64,000 nucleotides of DNA, taken from contig NZ_CAJXWX010000014.1 of the NCBI RefSeq assembly GCF_913062585.1, positions 1 to 64,000 of the forward strand. Reading direction: 5' to 3'. A model generated the notes under the pieces. It searched no databases. It had not been told where the DNA came from and saw only the letters and a program-made list of their open reading frames with translations. This stretch comes from an uncultured Sphingomonas sp. (GTDB taxonomy: Bacteria > Pseudomonadota > Alphaproteobacteria > Sphingomonadales > Sphingomonadaceae). The position numbers and the translations under genes are program-made. Positions 25,266 through 35,168 of the stretch are shown here, piece after piece (positions within the stretch are counted from its first letter, which is position 1; the number at the start of each line of letters is the position of its first letter).

Positions 25266-25498
25266 TGCCGTTCGTCTCGATCCGTCTGGCGGGCACCGCC
25301 TCCAAGCAGCAAAAGGCCGAGATCGTCGCCGACGTGACTCGTTCGCTGGTGGAGCGGCTGGGCAAGAACCCGGCCGCCGTCCAGATCGTGATCGAGGAGG
25401 TCTCTCCTGAAAATTACGGCGCGGGCGGTCAGCTGATCGCCGACCGTGATGCGCCCACTAGCCCCCGGGGAGACGCACATGCGGAACCGGGACAATGA
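25265..25498 (+). CDS. 4-oxalocrotonate tautomerase-family protein
   Basis: A 77-residue protein that starts MPFVSIRLAG. Removal of Met exposes the catalytic N-terminal proline typical of the 4-OT/tautomerase family. PAAVQIVIEEVSPENYGAGG matches the family's C-terminal strand region, with Tyr where 4-OT has Trp50. Arg11 of 4-OT is not present at the aligned position (GTASKQQ). The start overlaps the nusA stop (TGATG), and its end overlaps the ylxR-like gene by 20 bases, so it is embedded in the operon. Its substrate is unknown, and a link to translation is not obvious. Confidence 0.82.
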   Translation: MPFVSIRLAGTASKQQKAEIVADVTRSLVERLGKNPAAVQIVIEEVSPENYGAGGQLIADRDAPTSPRGDAHAEPGQ

Positions 25499-26282
25499 GC
25501 GCGCTGGCGTAAACGATACTCCGGCCTCCAAGGGCCGGAGCCCCCGCAATGCCGCGAAGGCCGCCCGCGACTCGATCGACGGGCCGGTCCGCCGCTGCAT
25601 CCTGTCGGGCGAGCATGACGCACGGCCGCACCTGATCCGTCTGGCGCTGGCGCCCGACGGTCGGGTGCTGCCCGATGTTCGGGCGAAAGCGCCGGGGCGG
25701 GGCGGCTGGATCGCCGTGACCCGTGCCGAGCTTGAGGCGGCCATCGCCAAGGGCAAGTTGAAGGGGGCACTGGCGCGCGCGTTCAAGACGGGCGAGTTCA
25801 CCATCCCGGACGACCTGCCCGCGCTGATCACCGCCGCGCTGGAGCGCAACGCGCTCGACCGGCTGGGACTCGAGTCGCGTTCGGGGATGCTGTTGACCGG
25901 ATCGGACAAGATCGCGACGGCGGCGCGCTCGGGGCAATTGCACGCGCTCTATCATGCGGCGGATGCGGGCGAGGATGGCTGTCGCAAGCTGGCGCAGGCG
26001 TGGCGCGTGGGATCGGGGCGTGAAGGTTCCGATCTCAAGGGGTTGGCACTGCCCGCCACACGCCCCATATTGTCAATGGCGTTGGGCCGCGAAAATGTGG
26101 TACACATCGGCCTGACAGATCGTAACGCGGCAAAGCGGGTGAGCGAAGCGCTCGACCGCTGGCTGCATTTTATCGGACCCGACCCTGTGGCAACGCCTTG
26201 CGAAACGGCCTCGCAAGGCGCATCGGCGTCCGACCTTACTGGTGACCGACCGGCCGTGACCGTACACGAGGATTTTGAGTGA
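25479..26282 (+). CDS. YlxR (DUF448) and L7Ae-like RNA-binding protein
   Basis: A 267-residue protein. The N-terminal YlxR-type domain has GPVRRCILSGE, LIRLALAPDGRVLPD and APGRGGWIA, which match the family's RxC, LiRf and GRGa features. The middle part (about residues 100-190) resembles the L7Ae/YlxQ fold (LITAALERNALDRLGLESRSG). The rest is variable. YlxR proteins bind nucleic acid, and alphaproteobacterial genomes carry this fusion between nusA and infB. The ATG at 25479 has GGGGAG upstream. The stop overlaps the infB GTG start as GTGA. Confidence 0.85.
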   Translation: MRNRDNERAGVNDTPASKGRSPRNAAKAARDSIDGPVRRCILSGEHDARPHLIRLALAPDGRVLPDVRAKAPGRGGWIAVTRAELEAAIAKGKLKGALARAFKTGEFTIPDDLPALITAALERNALDRLGLESRSGMLLTGSDKIATAARSGQLHALYHAADAGEDGCRKLAQAWRVGSGREGSDLKGLALPATRPILSMALGRENVVHIGLTDRNAAKRVSEALDRWLHFIGPDPVATPCETASQGASASDLTGDRPAVTVHEDFE

Positions 26283-29140
26283 GCGAGACCGACAACGACA
26301 AGCCGAAACTCGGAATGCGCCAGCCCCTGGGGCTGAAGCGCACGGTCGAGACCGGCAAGGTGAAGCAGAGCTTCAGCCACGGCCGCTCGAACACCGTGAT
26401 CGTCGAGACGAAGCGCCGTCGCGTCCTGGGCCCGCAGGGTGGAGCGCCCGAGGCGGCTGCCCCTGCGCCGACCCCGGCACCGGTGGCCGCGCCTGCGCCC
26501 GCACCGGTCGCCCCGCCGCGCCCGGTTCCGTCGAACGAGACGGCGCAGGAGCGTCAGGCCCGTCTGCTGCGCGAGGCCGAGGAGCAGCGCCTGGCGATGC
26601 AGGAAGAGATGCGTCGCCGCGAGGACGCCGAGCGTCAGCAGCGCGCCGAGGAAGAGCGTGCCCGTGCCGAGGAACGCGCCCGCGCCGAGGCGGAAGCCGC
26701 CAAGGCGCCTGCGCCCGCTCCGGAGCCGACTCCGGCCCCTGCGCCCGAGCCCGTCGCCGAAGTGCCGGTCGAAACCCCGGTACAGCCGGTGGAGGCCGCG
26801 CCGACCATCTCGGTCCAGGCGCGTCCCTTCCGCCCGGTCGAGCGTCCGGTGATCCCGGCGCCCGAGCCCAAGGTCGAGGAACCGAAGGTCGCGGTATCCG
26901 CACCGGCACCGGCACCGGCGCCCGCCCCCGCGCCGGTTGCGGCAAAGCCCGCGCCTGCGCCCGCTCCGGTCCCTGCGCCCGTGGTGCAGACCCCGCCGGT
27001 CCTGGGTCGCGATCCGTCGATGCCCGCGCCGCGCCGCTTCTCGCCGGTGCAGCGTCCCGAAATCCCGAAGCCCGCGCCCAAGCCCGCGCCTGCTCCGGCC
27101 GCCGCGGCGGCTCCGGCGGCGCAGCCGGCCAGCAACACCGCTTCGGCCCCGTCGGGCGGCGCGCCGCGTGCCATGCCCGCAGGCCAGCCGACTCCGCGCA
27201 ATGCGCCACCCAGCCGTCCGCAGCAGCGTGATCGCAAGGGTGACGAGCGTCGCGGCGGCAAGCTGACCGTCACGCGCGCTCTGAACGAGGACGGCGCCCG
27301 CGCCCGCTCGCTCGCTGCGCTGAAGCGTGCCCGCGAAAAGGAAAAGCGTGGCTTTGGCGGCCCGCGTGAGCCGCAGGTCAAGCAGGTCCGCGACGTGCAG
27401 GTGCCGGAAGCGATCACCGTCCAGGAACTGGCCAACCGCATGGCCGAAAAGGGCGCGGACCTGGTCAAGGCGCTGTTCAAGATGGGCATGCCCGTCACGA
27501 TGACGCAGACCATCGACCAGGACACGGCCGAGCTGCTGGTGACCGAATTCGGTCACAACATCGTCCGCGTCTCGGACAGCGACATCGATCTGGCGCTCGA
27601 CACCAGCGAGGATGCGGCGGAATCGCTGCGCCCACGCCCGCCGGTCGTGACGATCATGGGCCATGTCGACCATGGCAAGACTTCGCTGCTCGACGCGCTG
27701 CGCGGCACCGACGTGGTGCGTGGCGAGGCCGGTGGCATCACCCAGCATATCGGCGCCTATCAGGTCACGCTGAAGGACAAGTCGAAGATTACCTTCCTCG
27801 ACACGCCGGGCCACGAGGCCTTTACCCAGATGCGTGCCCGTGGTGCCGACGTCACGGATATCGTGGTGCTGGTGGTCGCGGCCGATGACGGGCTGATGCC
27901 GCAGACGATCGAGGCGATCAACCACACCAAGGCGGCGGGCAAGCCGATGATCGTGGCGATCAACAAGATCGACAAGCACGACGCCAATGCCCAGCGCGTC
28001 CGCGAGCGCCTGCTCGAGCATGACGTGCAGGTCGAGGACATGGGCGGTGAAACCCAGGACGTCGAAGTCTCGGCGCTCAAGAAGATCGGTCTGGATACGC
28101 TGATCGAGAAGATCCAGCTTCAGGCCGAACTGCTCGAACTGTCCGCCAACCCCGACCGTCCTGCCGAAGGCAGCGTGGTCGAGGCCAAGCTCGACAAGGG
28201 CCGTGGTCCGGTCGCGACCGTGCTCGTCACGCGCGGCACGCTGAAGGTCGGCGACGTGTTCGTCGTCGGCGCGGAAAGCGGGAAGGTCCGCGCGCTGGTC
28301 GACGACAAGGGCCGTCAGGTGAAGGAAGCGGGTCCGGCGATGCCGGTCGAGGTTCTCGGCCTGTCGGGCGTACCCCAGGCGGGCGACCTGTTGCAGGTCG
28401 TCGAGAACGAGGCGCGCGCTCGTGAAGTCGCCGAGTATCGCCAGAGCGTTGTGCTCCAGAAGCGCACCACCTCGGCCCCGGCCAGCCTGGAGTCGATGTT
28501 CTCGGCACTGAAGGCGAACCAGGCCAAGGAATATCCGCTGGTCGTGAAGGCGGATACGCAGGGCACGGTCGAGGCGATCGTGGCGTCGATTACCAAGATC
28601 CAGTCGGATCTGATCAAGGCGCGCATCCTGCACTCGGGCGTCGGTGGTATCACCGAGTCGGACGTGACGCTGGCGGCGGCTTCGGGCGCGCCGATCATCG
28701 GCTTCAACGTCCGTGCCAATGCCAAGGCGCGCGAGATCGCCGAGCGGAACAAGGTGGCGTTGAAGTACTACGACGTCATCTACGACCTGATCGACGAGAT
28801 CCGGGCGGGCATGGCCGGTGAGCTGGGCCCCGAGGCGTTCGAAACGGTCGTCGGCCGCGCCGAAATCCGCGAGGTCTTCTCGGCGGGCAAGATCGGCAAG
28901 GCCGCCGGTCTGCTGGTCACCGAGGGTGTCATCCGCAAGGCGCTGAAGGCCCGCATCACGCGCAACGACGTCATTATCTACCAGGGCGAGATCAACTCGC
29001 TCCGCCGGTTCAAGGACGATGTCGCCGAGGTTCGCGCCGGTCTGGAGTGCGGTGTGACGTTCACGCAGAACTTCACCGACATCAAGCCGGGCGACTATCT
29101 CGAAACCTTCGAGGTCGAACTGCGCGAGCGTTCGCTCTGA
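26279..29140 (+). CDS. infB: Translation initiation factor IF-2
   Basis: A 953-residue GTPase that delivers initiator tRNA to the 30S subunit. The N-terminal 350 residues are Ala/Pro/Glu/Arg-rich (many PAPAP runs and a coiled-coil-like [20 protein letters not shown] stretch). The IF2-N domain follows near residues 380-430, then the G domain, with G1 GHVDHGKTS from about residue 461, DTPGHEAF and NKID, and finally domains II-IV. The GTG start overlaps the ylxR-like stop codon. It is longer than E. coli IF-2 (890) mainly through the N-terminal extension. Confidence 0.97.
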   Translation: MSETDNDKPKLGMRQPLGLKRTVETGKVKQSFSHGRSNTVIVETKRRRVLGPQGGAPEAAAPAPTPAPVAAPAPAPVAPPRPVPSNETAQERQARLLREAEEQRLAMQEEMRRREDAERQQRAEEERARAEERARAEAEAAKAPAPAPEPTPAPAPEPVAEVPVETPVQPVEAAPTISVQARPFRPVERPVIPAPEPKVEEPKVAVSAPAPAPAPAPAPVAAKPAPAPAPVPAPVVQTPPVLGRDPSMPAPRRFSPVQRPEIPKPAPKPAPAPAAAAAPAAQPASNTASAPSGGAPRAMPAGQPTPRNAPPSRPQQRDRKGDERRGGKLTVTRALNEDGARARSLAALKRAREKEKRGFGGPREPQVKQVRDVQVPEAITVQELANRMAEKGADLVKALFKMGMPVTMTQTIDQDTAELLVTEFGHNIVRVSDSDIDLALDTSEDAAESLRPRPPVVTIMGHVDHGKTSLLDALRGTDVVRGEAGGITQHIGAYQVTLKDKSKITFLDTPGHEAFTQMRARGADVTDIVVLVVAADDGLMPQTIEAINHTKAAGKPMIVAINKIDKHDANAQRVRERLLEHDVQVEDMGGETQDVEVSALKKIGLDTLIEKIQLQAELLELSANPDRPAEGSVVEAKLDKGRGPVATVLVTRGTLKVGDVFVVGAESGKVRALVDDKGRQVKEAGPAMPVEVLGLSGVPQAGDLLQVVENEARAREVAEYRQSVVLQKRTTSAPASLESMFSALKANQAKEYPLVVKADTQGTVEAIVASITKIQSDLIKARILHSGVGGITESDVTLAAASGAPIIGFNVRANAKAREIAERNKVALKYYDVIYDLIDEIRAGMAGELGPEAFETVVGRAEIREVFSAGKIGKAAGLLVTEGVIRKALKARITRNDVIIYQGEINSLRRFKDDVAEVRAGLECGVTFTQNFTDIKPGDYLETFEVELRERSL

Positions 29141-29148
29141 TGATCGCG

Positions 29149-29174
29149 GGGCGGCAGGACAGGTCCTGCCGCCC
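29149..29174 (+). terminator. Strong hairpin after infB
   Basis: GGGCGGCAGGAC (29149-29160) pairs perfectly with GTCCTGCCGCCC (29163-29174). It starts eight bases after the infB stop. The two-base loop means the top pairs probably open. It may attenuate or stabilise the infB mRNA. Confidence 0.6.
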
Positions 29175-29192
29175 ACGCTTCATGCCGGAATG

Positions 29193-29230
29193 AATCGCGG
29201 TCGCCCGTCCGGCGGCCGCGATTTTCGTTT
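29193..29230 (+). terminator. Rho-independent terminator before rbfA
   Basis: AATCGCGG (29193-29200) pairs with CCGCGATT (29216-29223), followed by TTCGTTT. It lies 13 bases before rbfA, so rbfA may depend on readthrough or its own promoter. Confidence 0.6.
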
Positions 29231-29242
29231 GAGAAGAAACAT

Positions 29243-29647
29243 ATGGTCCAGTCCAAAAACCCCGCCGAACCCTCGGTCCGCCTGCTGCGCGTGGGCGAGC
29301 AGGTCCGTCACATCCTGTCTGAAATCCTCGCGCGCGGCGACGTGCATGACGATACGCTGGCCAAGCACATGGTCAGCGTGACCGAGGTGCGCATGTCCCC
29401 CGACCTGCGCCACGCGACCGTCTTCGTGAAGCCGCTGCTGGGCAAGGACGAGGAGGTGGTGATCAAGGCGCTGCGCACCAACACCGCCTATTTGCAGCGC
29501 GAGGTCGCGCACCGGGTAAAGATGAAATATGCCGCAAAGCTGAAATTCCTGGCGGACGAGAGCTTCGACGAGGGCAGCCATATCGACTCGCTGCTCCGCT
29601 CGCCCAAGGTGTCGCAGGATCTGGAAGAGGATGCAGGGGAGGCGTGA
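29243..29647 (+). CDS. rbfA: Ribosome-binding factor A
   Basis: A 134-residue RbfA, a KH-fold cold-shock factor that binds the 30S subunit and helps 16S rRNA 5'-end maturation. The family features [29 protein letters not shown] and [17 protein letters not shown] are visible. GAGAAG lies upstream of the ATG. It follows infB after two hairpins and ends the operon. A long repeat-filled gap follows. Confidence 0.96.
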   Translation: MVQSKNPAEPSVRLLRVGEQVRHILSEILARGDVHDDTLAKHMVSVTEVRMSPDLRHATVFVKPLLGKDEEVVIKALRTNTAYLQREVAHRVKMKYAAKLKFLADESFDEGSHIDSLLRSPKVSQDLEEDAGEA

Positions 29648-29690
29648 TCGCTTTCCGGCCCGGAATTGTGACTTTGGCCTATCCCTACCT

Positions 29691-29720
29691 CCGTTCAGCC
29701 TGAGCGAAGTCGAAGGCCAA
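29691..29720 (+). repeat. Family A single arm (locus A4)
   Basis: CCGTTCAGCCTGAGCGAAG and the following GTCGAAGGCCAA match the family A left arm. No complementary arm is found before the next gene. It lies directly upstream of the family D cluster, after rbfA. Confidence 0.75.
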
Positions 29721-29727
29721 GGGAAAA

Positions 29728-29964
29728 GGTTCGCGCAGAGGCGCGGAGTGCGCAGAGAAGAAGCACCCCACGTTTAAACGTCGCCCCACCCCGGCGAAGG
29801 CCGGGGCCCAGTCTCCCTGTCGTAGATGGCGCGCTGCGCCGAGGGAGGCAATCGCTCTGCGCCTCCGCCTGTCCATAGCAACTGGACCCCGGCCTTCGCC
29901 GGAGTGGGGCACTGGGGGGATTCGGAGAAAGCTCCTCTGCGTCCTCTGCGCCTCTGCGCGAACC
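29728..29964. repeat. Family D nested inverted repeats (locus D1)
   Basis: The outer arms, 29728-29757 (GGTTCGCGCAGAGGCGCGG start) and 29935-29964, are reverse complements with a few mismatches. They enclose a second inverted pair, 29783-29812 (CACCCCGGCGAAGGCCGG) and 29881-29910. Each inner arm also contains its own palindrome, CCCCGGCGAAGGCCGGGG. This fills the gap between the convergent rbfA and yceI-like genes. No gene is seen here. Confidence 0.85.
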
Positions 29965-30027
29965 AAGATTGGACCGAAACCCTTCACCGTCGAGTACGCT
30001 AAGGCCGAACGGCCATTGGGGCCGGCT

Positions 30028-30606
30028 CTATTCCCGCCCAGGCACCAGATCGGCGTCGATCATGATCGTCACCTGTCGCCCGACGATCAGCGGATAGGCG
30101 GCCATCCCGAAGTCCCGCCGGTCGATCCGCGTAGATGCCGCGATATGCACCGGCTCCCGCCCCGTCATCGCGGCGAAGTCGCGCGAAAAGTCGACGGCCA
30201 GCGTCGCGGGGCGGGTCACGCCGCGCGCCGCGATGGTCCCCGACACTTGCGCGCTGTGCGGTCCGGTGCGAGTCATGGTCGCGCCGTGAAAGATCACCTG
30301 CGGATAGCGATCGACATCGAAGAAATCGGGCCCGCGCAGCCGCGAGCGGGTCAGCGAATCCCCCGCCTCCAGCGCCTGGGCGTCGATCCGCACGTCGAGC
30401 GTCACGCCTTGCGCATCCCGCTCGGACAGCGAGACTCGCCCGTCCAGCCTGGGGAAAAGCGCCGTCTTGCTGCCCAGGCCGAAAAACCCGACCTTCGCCT
30501 GCACCCGCGCACGGGTCGGGTCGATATGATAGGCGATGCCGCCGGTCGGCGCGGCACTGGTCGTCAGCAGCGCCGCCGCCATGGCCATACGCATCGCCCT
30601 GTTCAT
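30028..30606 (-). CDS. YceI family periplasmic protein
   Basis: A 192-residue protein with an N-terminal signal peptide (MAMAAALLTTSAAPTG) and a YceI-type lipocalin-like beta-barrel. Family segments YHIDPTRARVQAKVGFFGLG, RSRLRGPDFFDVDRYPQVIF and DFGMAAYPLIVG are clear. YceI proteins bind long-chain isoprenoid quinones or related lipids in the periplasm. The specific role here is unknown. The ATG at 30606 is first in frame. It is divergent from tdk across 51 bases and convergent with rbfA across the family D repeats. Confidence 0.9.
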   Translation of the reverse strand: MNRAMRMAMAAALLTTSAAPTGGIAYHIDPTRARVQAKVGFFGLGSKTALFPRLDGRVSLSERDAQGVTLDVRIDAQALEAGDSLTRSRLRGPDFFDVDRYPQVIFHGATMTRTGPHSAQVSGTIAARGVTRPATLAVDFSRDFAAMTGREPVHIAASTRIDRRDFGMAAYPLIVGRQVTIMIDADLVPGRE

Positions 30607-30657
30607 CCTTGATTCGCCCCGCTCGAAAAACGGGCCGCCTTCCGATAAGGGCGGCCT

Positions 30658-31269
30658 ATGGCCAAGCTCTATTTCTACTATGCCAGCATGAATGCCGGGA
30701 AATCGACCATGCTGTTGCAGGCCGATTTCAACTATCGCGAGCGGGGGATGAACACGATGCTGTTCACCGCCGCGATCGATGACCGTTTTGCGTATGGCAC
30801 GATCGCCTCGCGCATCGGCCTATCGCAGCCCGCGACGCCCTTTCAGGCGACGACCGATCTGGAGGCCTGCGCGCTCGAGCGGCATGGCCGGACGCCGCTG
30901 GCCTGTATCCTGGTCGACGAGGCGCAGTTCCTGACGCCGGATCAGGTGGACCAGCTGGCGCGGCTGGCGGACCGACACCGCATCCCGGTGCTGTGCTACG
31001 GTCTGCGCACCGATTTCAAGGGGCAGCTCTTCCCCGGTTCCGCGCGACTGCTGGCGCTGGCCGATGCGCTCAGCGAGATCAAGTCGGTGTGCGTTTGCGG
31101 CGCCAAGGCGACGATGAACCTGCGCGTCGACGGCGAAGGCCGCGCGATCGCCGAGGGCGCGCAAACCGAGATTGGCGGCAACGACCGTTATGTCGCGCTG
31201 TGCCGCCGCCATTTCGGCGAGGCGCTGGCAGGCGCGCCGGTGCTTGAGGGGATGGCGAAGCCCGACTAA
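30658..31269 (+). CDS. tdk: Thymidine kinase (type II)
   Basis: A 203-residue thymidine kinase that phosphorylates thymidine for dTMP salvage. The P-loop is SMNAGKST (residues 10-17), the catalytic glutamate lies in ILVDEAQFL, and the lasso-region zinc ligands are offered by CVCG and CRRHF. The length is normal for the small bacterial/viral-like type II enzymes. The ATG at 30658 follows AAGGGCGG. It is followed 9 bases later by truB, so it may be part of a tdk-truB-rpsO unit. Confidence 0.93.
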   Translation: MAKLYFYYASMNAGKSTMLLQADFNYRERGMNTMLFTAAIDDRFAYGTIASRIGLSQPATPFQATTDLEACALERHGRTPLACILVDEAQFLTPDQVDQLARLADRHRIPVLCYGLRTDFKGQLFPGSARLLALADALSEIKSVCVCGAKATMNLRVDGEGRAIAEGAQTEIGGNDRYVALCRRHFGEALAGAPVLEGMAKPD

Positions 31270-31278
31270 CGCCGTCCG

Positions 31279-32283
31279 ATGCATGGATGGATCATTCTCG
31301 ACAAGCCGCTGGGGCTCGGCTCGACGCAAGGGGTGAGCGCGGTCAAGCGCGTGCTGCGCCAGGGCGGCTATGGCAAGGGCATCAAGGTCGGCCATGGCGG
31401 CACGCTCGATCCGCTGGCGACCGGCGTGTTGCCGATCGCGGTGGGCGAGGCGACGAAGCTGGCCGGGCGGATGCTCGACAGCGACAAGGTGTATGATTTC
31501 ACCATCCGTTTCGGCGAACAGACGTCGACGCTGGATGCGGAGGGCGAGGTAGTGGCGACCAGCGACGTGCGCCCCACGCGCGACGCGCTGGAGGCGGTGC
31601 TGCCGCGTTTCACCGGGCCGATCGACCAGGTGCCGCCCGCCTATTCGGCGCTGAAGATCGACGGCGAGCGCGCCTATGACCTGGCGCGCGCCGGGGAAGA
31701 AGTGGTGCTGGCGAGTCGCGCCGTGACGATTCATTCGCTCCAATCCTCCCCGGAACGGGGAGGGGGACCGTTCGCGCCAGCGAATGGTGGAGGGGGGAAG
31801 CCTCTAGGTGATTCCGTGGAGGAAGCCCCCCTCCACCATCCTTCGGATGGTCCCCCTCCCCGTGCCGGGGAGGAATTGTTTGAAATCACCCTCACCGCGC
31901 ATGTCTCGAAGGGCACCTATATCCGCTCCCTCGCCCGCGACATCGCCCTCGCGCTGGGCACGGTCGGCCATGTCACCATGCTCCGCCGGATCAAGGCCGG
32001 ACCCTTCACAATCGCCCCGGCAATAACGCTGGACAAATTGAACGAAATGGGGCAGGCGCGCACCCTTGAACAGATACTCCTGCCGCTGAGGGCGGGGCTG
32101 GACGACATCCCGGCTCTTGCTCTCGACCCCGACCAGGCAGGGGCGCTCCGTCAGGGGCGTGTGCTGGCCGGGATTGCCGTGGACGATGGCCAATATTTCG
32201 CGATGCTGGGTGCGAACCCGGTGGCGCTGGTAGAGGCGCTGGACGGAAACGTCCGGGTCGTGCGCGGCTTCAACCTCGATTGA
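31279..32283 (+). CDS. truB: tRNA pseudouridine(55) synthase with in-frame repeat insertion
   Basis: A 334-residue TruB, which makes pseudouridine 55 in the tRNA T-loop. The catalytic aspartate is D44 in [12 protein letters not shown]. The substrate-binding [11 protein letters not shown] segment is at residues 211-221. Residues 155-200 ([11 protein letters not shown] start, PPPRAGEEL end) are not part of any TruB. They are the exact translation of a family B repeat pair at 31741-31878 (138 bp, 46 codons, no stop). The insertion falls between the beta-strand VTIHSL and the strand [14 protein letters not shown], a likely surface loop, so the enzyme may still work. rpsO follows after 13 bases. 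Confidence 0.95.
   Translation: MHGWIILDKPLGLGSTQGVSAVKRVLRQGGYGKGIKVGHGGTLDPLATGVLPIAVGEATKLAGRMLDSDKVYDFTIRFGEQTSTLDAEGEVVATSDVRPTRDALEAVLPRFTGPIDQVPPAYSALKIDGERAYDLARAGEEVVLASRAVTIHSLQSSPERGGGPFAPANGGGGKPLGDSVEEAPLHHPSDGPPPRAGEELFEITLTAHVSKGTYIRSLARDIALALGTVGHVTMLRRIKAGPFTIAPAITLDKLNEMGQARTLEQILLPLRAGLDDIPALALDPDQAGALRQGRVLAGIAVDDGQYFAMLGANPVALVEALDGNVRVVRGFNLD
31741..31878. repeat. Family B inverted pair inside truB (locus B3)
   Basis: The left arm starts CAATCCTCCCCGGAACGGGG and the right arm ends GGGGAGGAATTG. Both contain GGGGAGGGGGACC plus a second hairpin and TGGTGGAGGGGGG, in opposite orientation. The element reads through without a stop in the truB frame and is exactly a multiple of three. 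Confidence 0.92.
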
Positions 32284-32296
32284 AGAAAGGATCACG

Positions 32297-32566
32297 ATGT
32301 CGATCACCGCTGAACGCCGCCAGGAAATCATCAAGGATCATGCCCGCGCCGAGGGTGACACGGGTTCGCCCGAAGTCCAGGTCGCGATCCTGACCCAGCG
32401 TATTCAGAACCTGACCGAGCACTTCAAGACGCACGCGAAGGACAATCATTCGCGCCGCGGTCTGCTGATGCTGGTCAACAAGCGCCGCTCGCTGCTCGAC
32501 TATCTGCGTCACAAGGATGGCGACCGCTATCTGGCGCTGATCGCCAAGCTCGGCCTCCGCAAGTAA
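32297..32566 (+). CDS. rpsO: 30S ribosomal protein S15
   Basis: An 89-residue S15, a primary 16S rRNA-binding protein of the small subunit platform. The typical start [20 protein letters not shown], the [20 protein letters not shown] rRNA-binding segment and the C-terminal GLRK are present. GAAAGGA lies upstream of the ATG. It lies between truB and pnp as in many proteobacteria. In E. coli S15 represses its own translation, but no pseudoknot was worked out here. Confidence 0.98.
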   Translation: MSITAERRQEIIKDHARAEGDTGSPEVQVAILTQRIQNLTEHFKTHAKDNHSRRGLLMLVNKRRSLLDYLRHKDGDRYLALIAKLGLRK

Positions 32567-32587
32567 GAGCGGGGCGCTAAGCCACCC

Positions 32588-32623
32588 AAAAAGGGCACTC
32601 CCATCGGGGGGTGCCCTTTTTTT
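32588..32623 (+). terminator. Rho-independent terminator after rpsO
   Basis: AAAAAGGGCAC (32588-32598) pairs with GTGCCCTTTTTT (32611-32622), with a G-rich/C-rich loop and a T-run. It is a strong intrinsic terminator 21 bases after the rpsO stop. Confidence 0.92.
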
Positions 32624-32816
32624 ATCGGCTGGTGTATGAAGCACCGGGCCGACCGGATGCCGCAAAGGCGCATCCCCAAAGCCTCATGTCATCAAACCCG
32701 GTACAAAGGCCGGGTAGAGCAATCGGAAGGGCGGCAATTCGGCCGACCTCCAGAGCCAATTTTGGCTCAACCCATAGGCCCCGGCGGGATAGGCCCGTCG
32801 GAGTGAAGGATATTCC
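32624..32816 (+). promoter_or_regulatory. pnp 5' leader region
   Basis: A 193-base stretch between the rpsO terminator and pnp. It holds several short inverted repeats, for example GGGCGGCAATTCGGCCG and GGCCCCGGCGGGATAGGCC. In E. coli the pnp leader is cut by RNase III and is the site of PNPase autoregulation. A similar role here is inference only. Confidence 0.35.
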
Positions 32817-35147
32817 ATGTTCAATACCAAGAAAGTGGCCATCGAGTGGGGCGGCAAGACGCTGACCCTCGAAACCGGCAAGGTGGCCCGTCAGGCCGAC
32901 GGCGCGGTGATCGCGACGCTCGGCGAGACGGTGGTGCTGTGCGCCGTGACGGCCGCGAAGACCGTGAAGGAAGGCCAGGACTTCTTCCCGCTCACCGTTC
33001 ACTATCAGGAGAAGTTCTCGTCGGCGGGCCGCATCCCCGGCGGTTTCTTCAAGCGCGAGCGCGGTGCGACCGAGCGTGAGACGCTGATCAGCCGCCTGAT
33101 CGACCGTCCGATCCGCCCGCTGTTCCCCGAAGGTTTCTACAACGAGATCAACTGCATCTGTCAGGTGCTCTCCTATGACGGCGAGAACGAGCCCGACATC
33201 CTGGCGCTGGTCGCCGCGTCGGCCGCGCTCACCATCTCGGGCGTGCCCTTCATGGGCCCGATCGGCGCCGCGCGCGTCGGTTATGTCGATGGCGAGTATC
33301 AGCTGAACCCGACCGACGCCGAGGCGCTGGCCGGTGACCTGGACCTGGTCGTCGCCGCCACCCACAATGCGGTGATGATGGTCGAGTCGGAAGCCAAGGA
33401 GCTGTCCGAGGAAGTGATGCTGGGCGCGGTCATGTTCGCGCACAAGGCATCGCAGCAGATCATCGACGCGATCATCGACCTGGCCGAGCAGGCCGCCAAG
33501 GATCCGTGGGAGCTGAAGGTCGGCGACGACCAGAAGACCGTGAAGGCCGAGCTGAAGAAGCTGGTCGGCAAGGACATCACCGCCGCCTATAAGCTGACCG
33601 ACAAGCAGGCGCGCCAGACCGCGCTGGGCGAGGCCCGCGCCAAGGCGAAGGCCGCCATGGCCGAGCGCACCCCGCAGGAGCAGCTGGTCGCCGCCAAGCT
33701 GGTCAAGAAGCTGGAAGCCGAGATCGTCCGCACCGCGATCCTGAAGGACGGCCGCCGTATCGACGGTCGCTCGACCACGCAGATCCGTCCGATCGAGGCC
33801 GAAGTCCACTTCCTGCCGCGTTCGCACGGCTCGGCGCTGTTCACGCGCGGCGAGACCCAGACGATCGCGACCACCACGCTGGGCACCCGCGACGCCGAGC
33901 AGATGATCGACGGCCTGAACGGCCTGTCGTACCAGCACTTCATGCTGCACTATAACTTCCCGCCCTATTCGGTCGGCGAAGTGGGCCGCTTCGGCGCGCC
34001 GGGCCGTCGCGAGATCGGCCATGGCAAGCTGGCCTGGCGTGCGTTGCACCCGGTGCTGCCGACCAAGGAAGAATTCCCCTACACCATCCGCGTGACCAGC
34101 GACATCACCGAGTCGAACGGCTCGTCGTCGATGGCCACCGTCTGCGGCGGCTCGCTGTCGCTGATGGATGCGGGCGTTCCGCTGAAGCGTCCGGTCTCGG
34201 GCATCGCCATGGGCCTGATCCTGGAAGGCAAGGACTTCGCCGTCCTGTCCGACATCCTGGGTGACGAGGATCACCTGGGCGACATGGACTTCAAGGTGGC
34301 GGGCACCTCCGAGGGCATCACCTCGCTCCAGATGGACATCAAGATCGCCGGTATCACCGAGGAGATCATGAAGGTCGCGCTGGCACAGGCCAAGGAAGGC
34401 CGTGCGCACATCCTGGGCGAGATGAACAAGGCGCTGTCGTCGACCCGCACCGAGCTGTCGGCCCACGCGCCGCGCATCGAGACGATGACGATCGACAAGT
34501 CGAAGATCCGCGACGTGATCGGCACCGGCGGCAAGGTGATCCGCGAGATCGTCGCCACCACCGGCGCCAAGGTCGACATCGACGACGAGGGCGTGATCAA
34601 GATCAGCTCGTCGGATGGTTCGCAGATCGAAGCCGCGATGAACTGGATCAAGGGCATCGTCGAAGAGGCCGAGGTCGGCAAGATCTACAACGGCAAGGTC
34701 GTCAACCTGGTCGATTTCGGTGCGTTCGTGAACTTCATGGGCGGCAAGGACGGTCTGGTCCACGTCTCGGAGATCAAGAACGAGCGCGTCGAGAAGGTCT
34801 CGGACGTCCTGAGCGAAGGCCAGGAAGTGAAGGTCAAGGTCCTCGAGATCGACCCGCGCGGCAAGGTTCGCCTGTCGATGCGCGTCGTTGACCAGGAAAC
34901 CGGCGCCGAGCTGGAGGACAATCGTCCGGCGCGCGAACCGCGCGAACCGCGCGGCGACCGTGGCCCGCGCGGCGACCGTGAAGGCGGTCGCGGTCCGCGC
35001 CGTGACGGTGGCGACCGTGGTGGTGAACGCGGCGGCGAAGGCCGCAGCGGCCCGCGCCGCGACCGTGGCGACCGTCCCCGTCGCGAAGGCGGCGAGCAGG
35101 GGAATCCGGAATTCGCACCGGCCTTCCTGACCGGCGATCGCGACTGA
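32817..35147 (+). CDS. pnp: Polyribonucleotide nucleotidyltransferase (PNPase)
   Basis: A 776-residue PNPase, the phosphorolytic 3'-5' exoribonuclease of the RNA degradosome. Order: first RNase PH domain, helical domain, second RNase PH domain with the catalytic segment [15 protein letters not shown] domain ([17 protein letters not shown]), and S1 domain ([20 protein letters not shown]). The last 50 or so residues are an Arg/Gly/Asp-rich tail with repeated RGDR and RRD units, longer than in E. coli (711 residues in total). GTGAAGGA lies upstream of the ATG. A strong terminator follows. Confidence 0.97.
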   Translation: MFNTKKVAIEWGGKTLTLETGKVARQADGAVIATLGETVVLCAVTAAKTVKEGQDFFPLTVHYQEKFSSAGRIPGGFFKRERGATERETLISRLIDRPIRPLFPEGFYNEINCICQVLSYDGENEPDILALVAASAALTISGVPFMGPIGAARVGYVDGEYQLNPTDAEALAGDLDLVVAATHNAVMMVESEAKELSEEVMLGAVMFAHKASQQIIDAIIDLAEQAAKDPWELKVGDDQKTVKAELKKLVGKDITAAYKLTDKQARQTALGEARAKAKAAMAERTPQEQLVAAKLVKKLEAEIVRTAILKDGRRIDGRSTTQIRPIEAEVHFLPRSHGSALFTRGETQTIATTTLGTRDAEQMIDGLNGLSYQHFMLHYNFPPYSVGEVGRFGAPGRREIGHGKLAWRALHPVLPTKEEFPYTIRVTSDITESNGSSSMATVCGGSLSLMDAGVPLKRPVSGIAMGLILEGKDFAVLSDILGDEDHLGDMDFKVAGTSEGITSLQMDIKIAGITEEIMKVALAQAKEGRAHILGEMNKALSSTRTELSAHAPRIETMTIDKSKIRDVIGTGGKVIREIVATTGAKVDIDDEGVIKISSSDGSQIEAAMNWIKGIVEEAEVGKIYNGKVVNLVDFGAFVNFMGGKDGLVHVSEIKNERVEKVSDVLSEGQEVKVKVLEIDPRGKVRLSMRVVDQETGAELEDNRPAREPREPRGDRGPRGDREGGRGPRRDGGDRGGERGGEGRSGPRRDRGDRPRREGGEQGNPEFAPAFLTGDRD

Positions 35148-35168
35148 TCCTTTGCCGTGAGGTAGGAG

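Noticed and set aside
25952..29176. A 1074-residue minus-strand frame opposite infB
   Set aside because: It is a high-GC antisense shadow, rich in Arg/His/Asp/Gly with no recognised domain, and infB is certain on the other strand.
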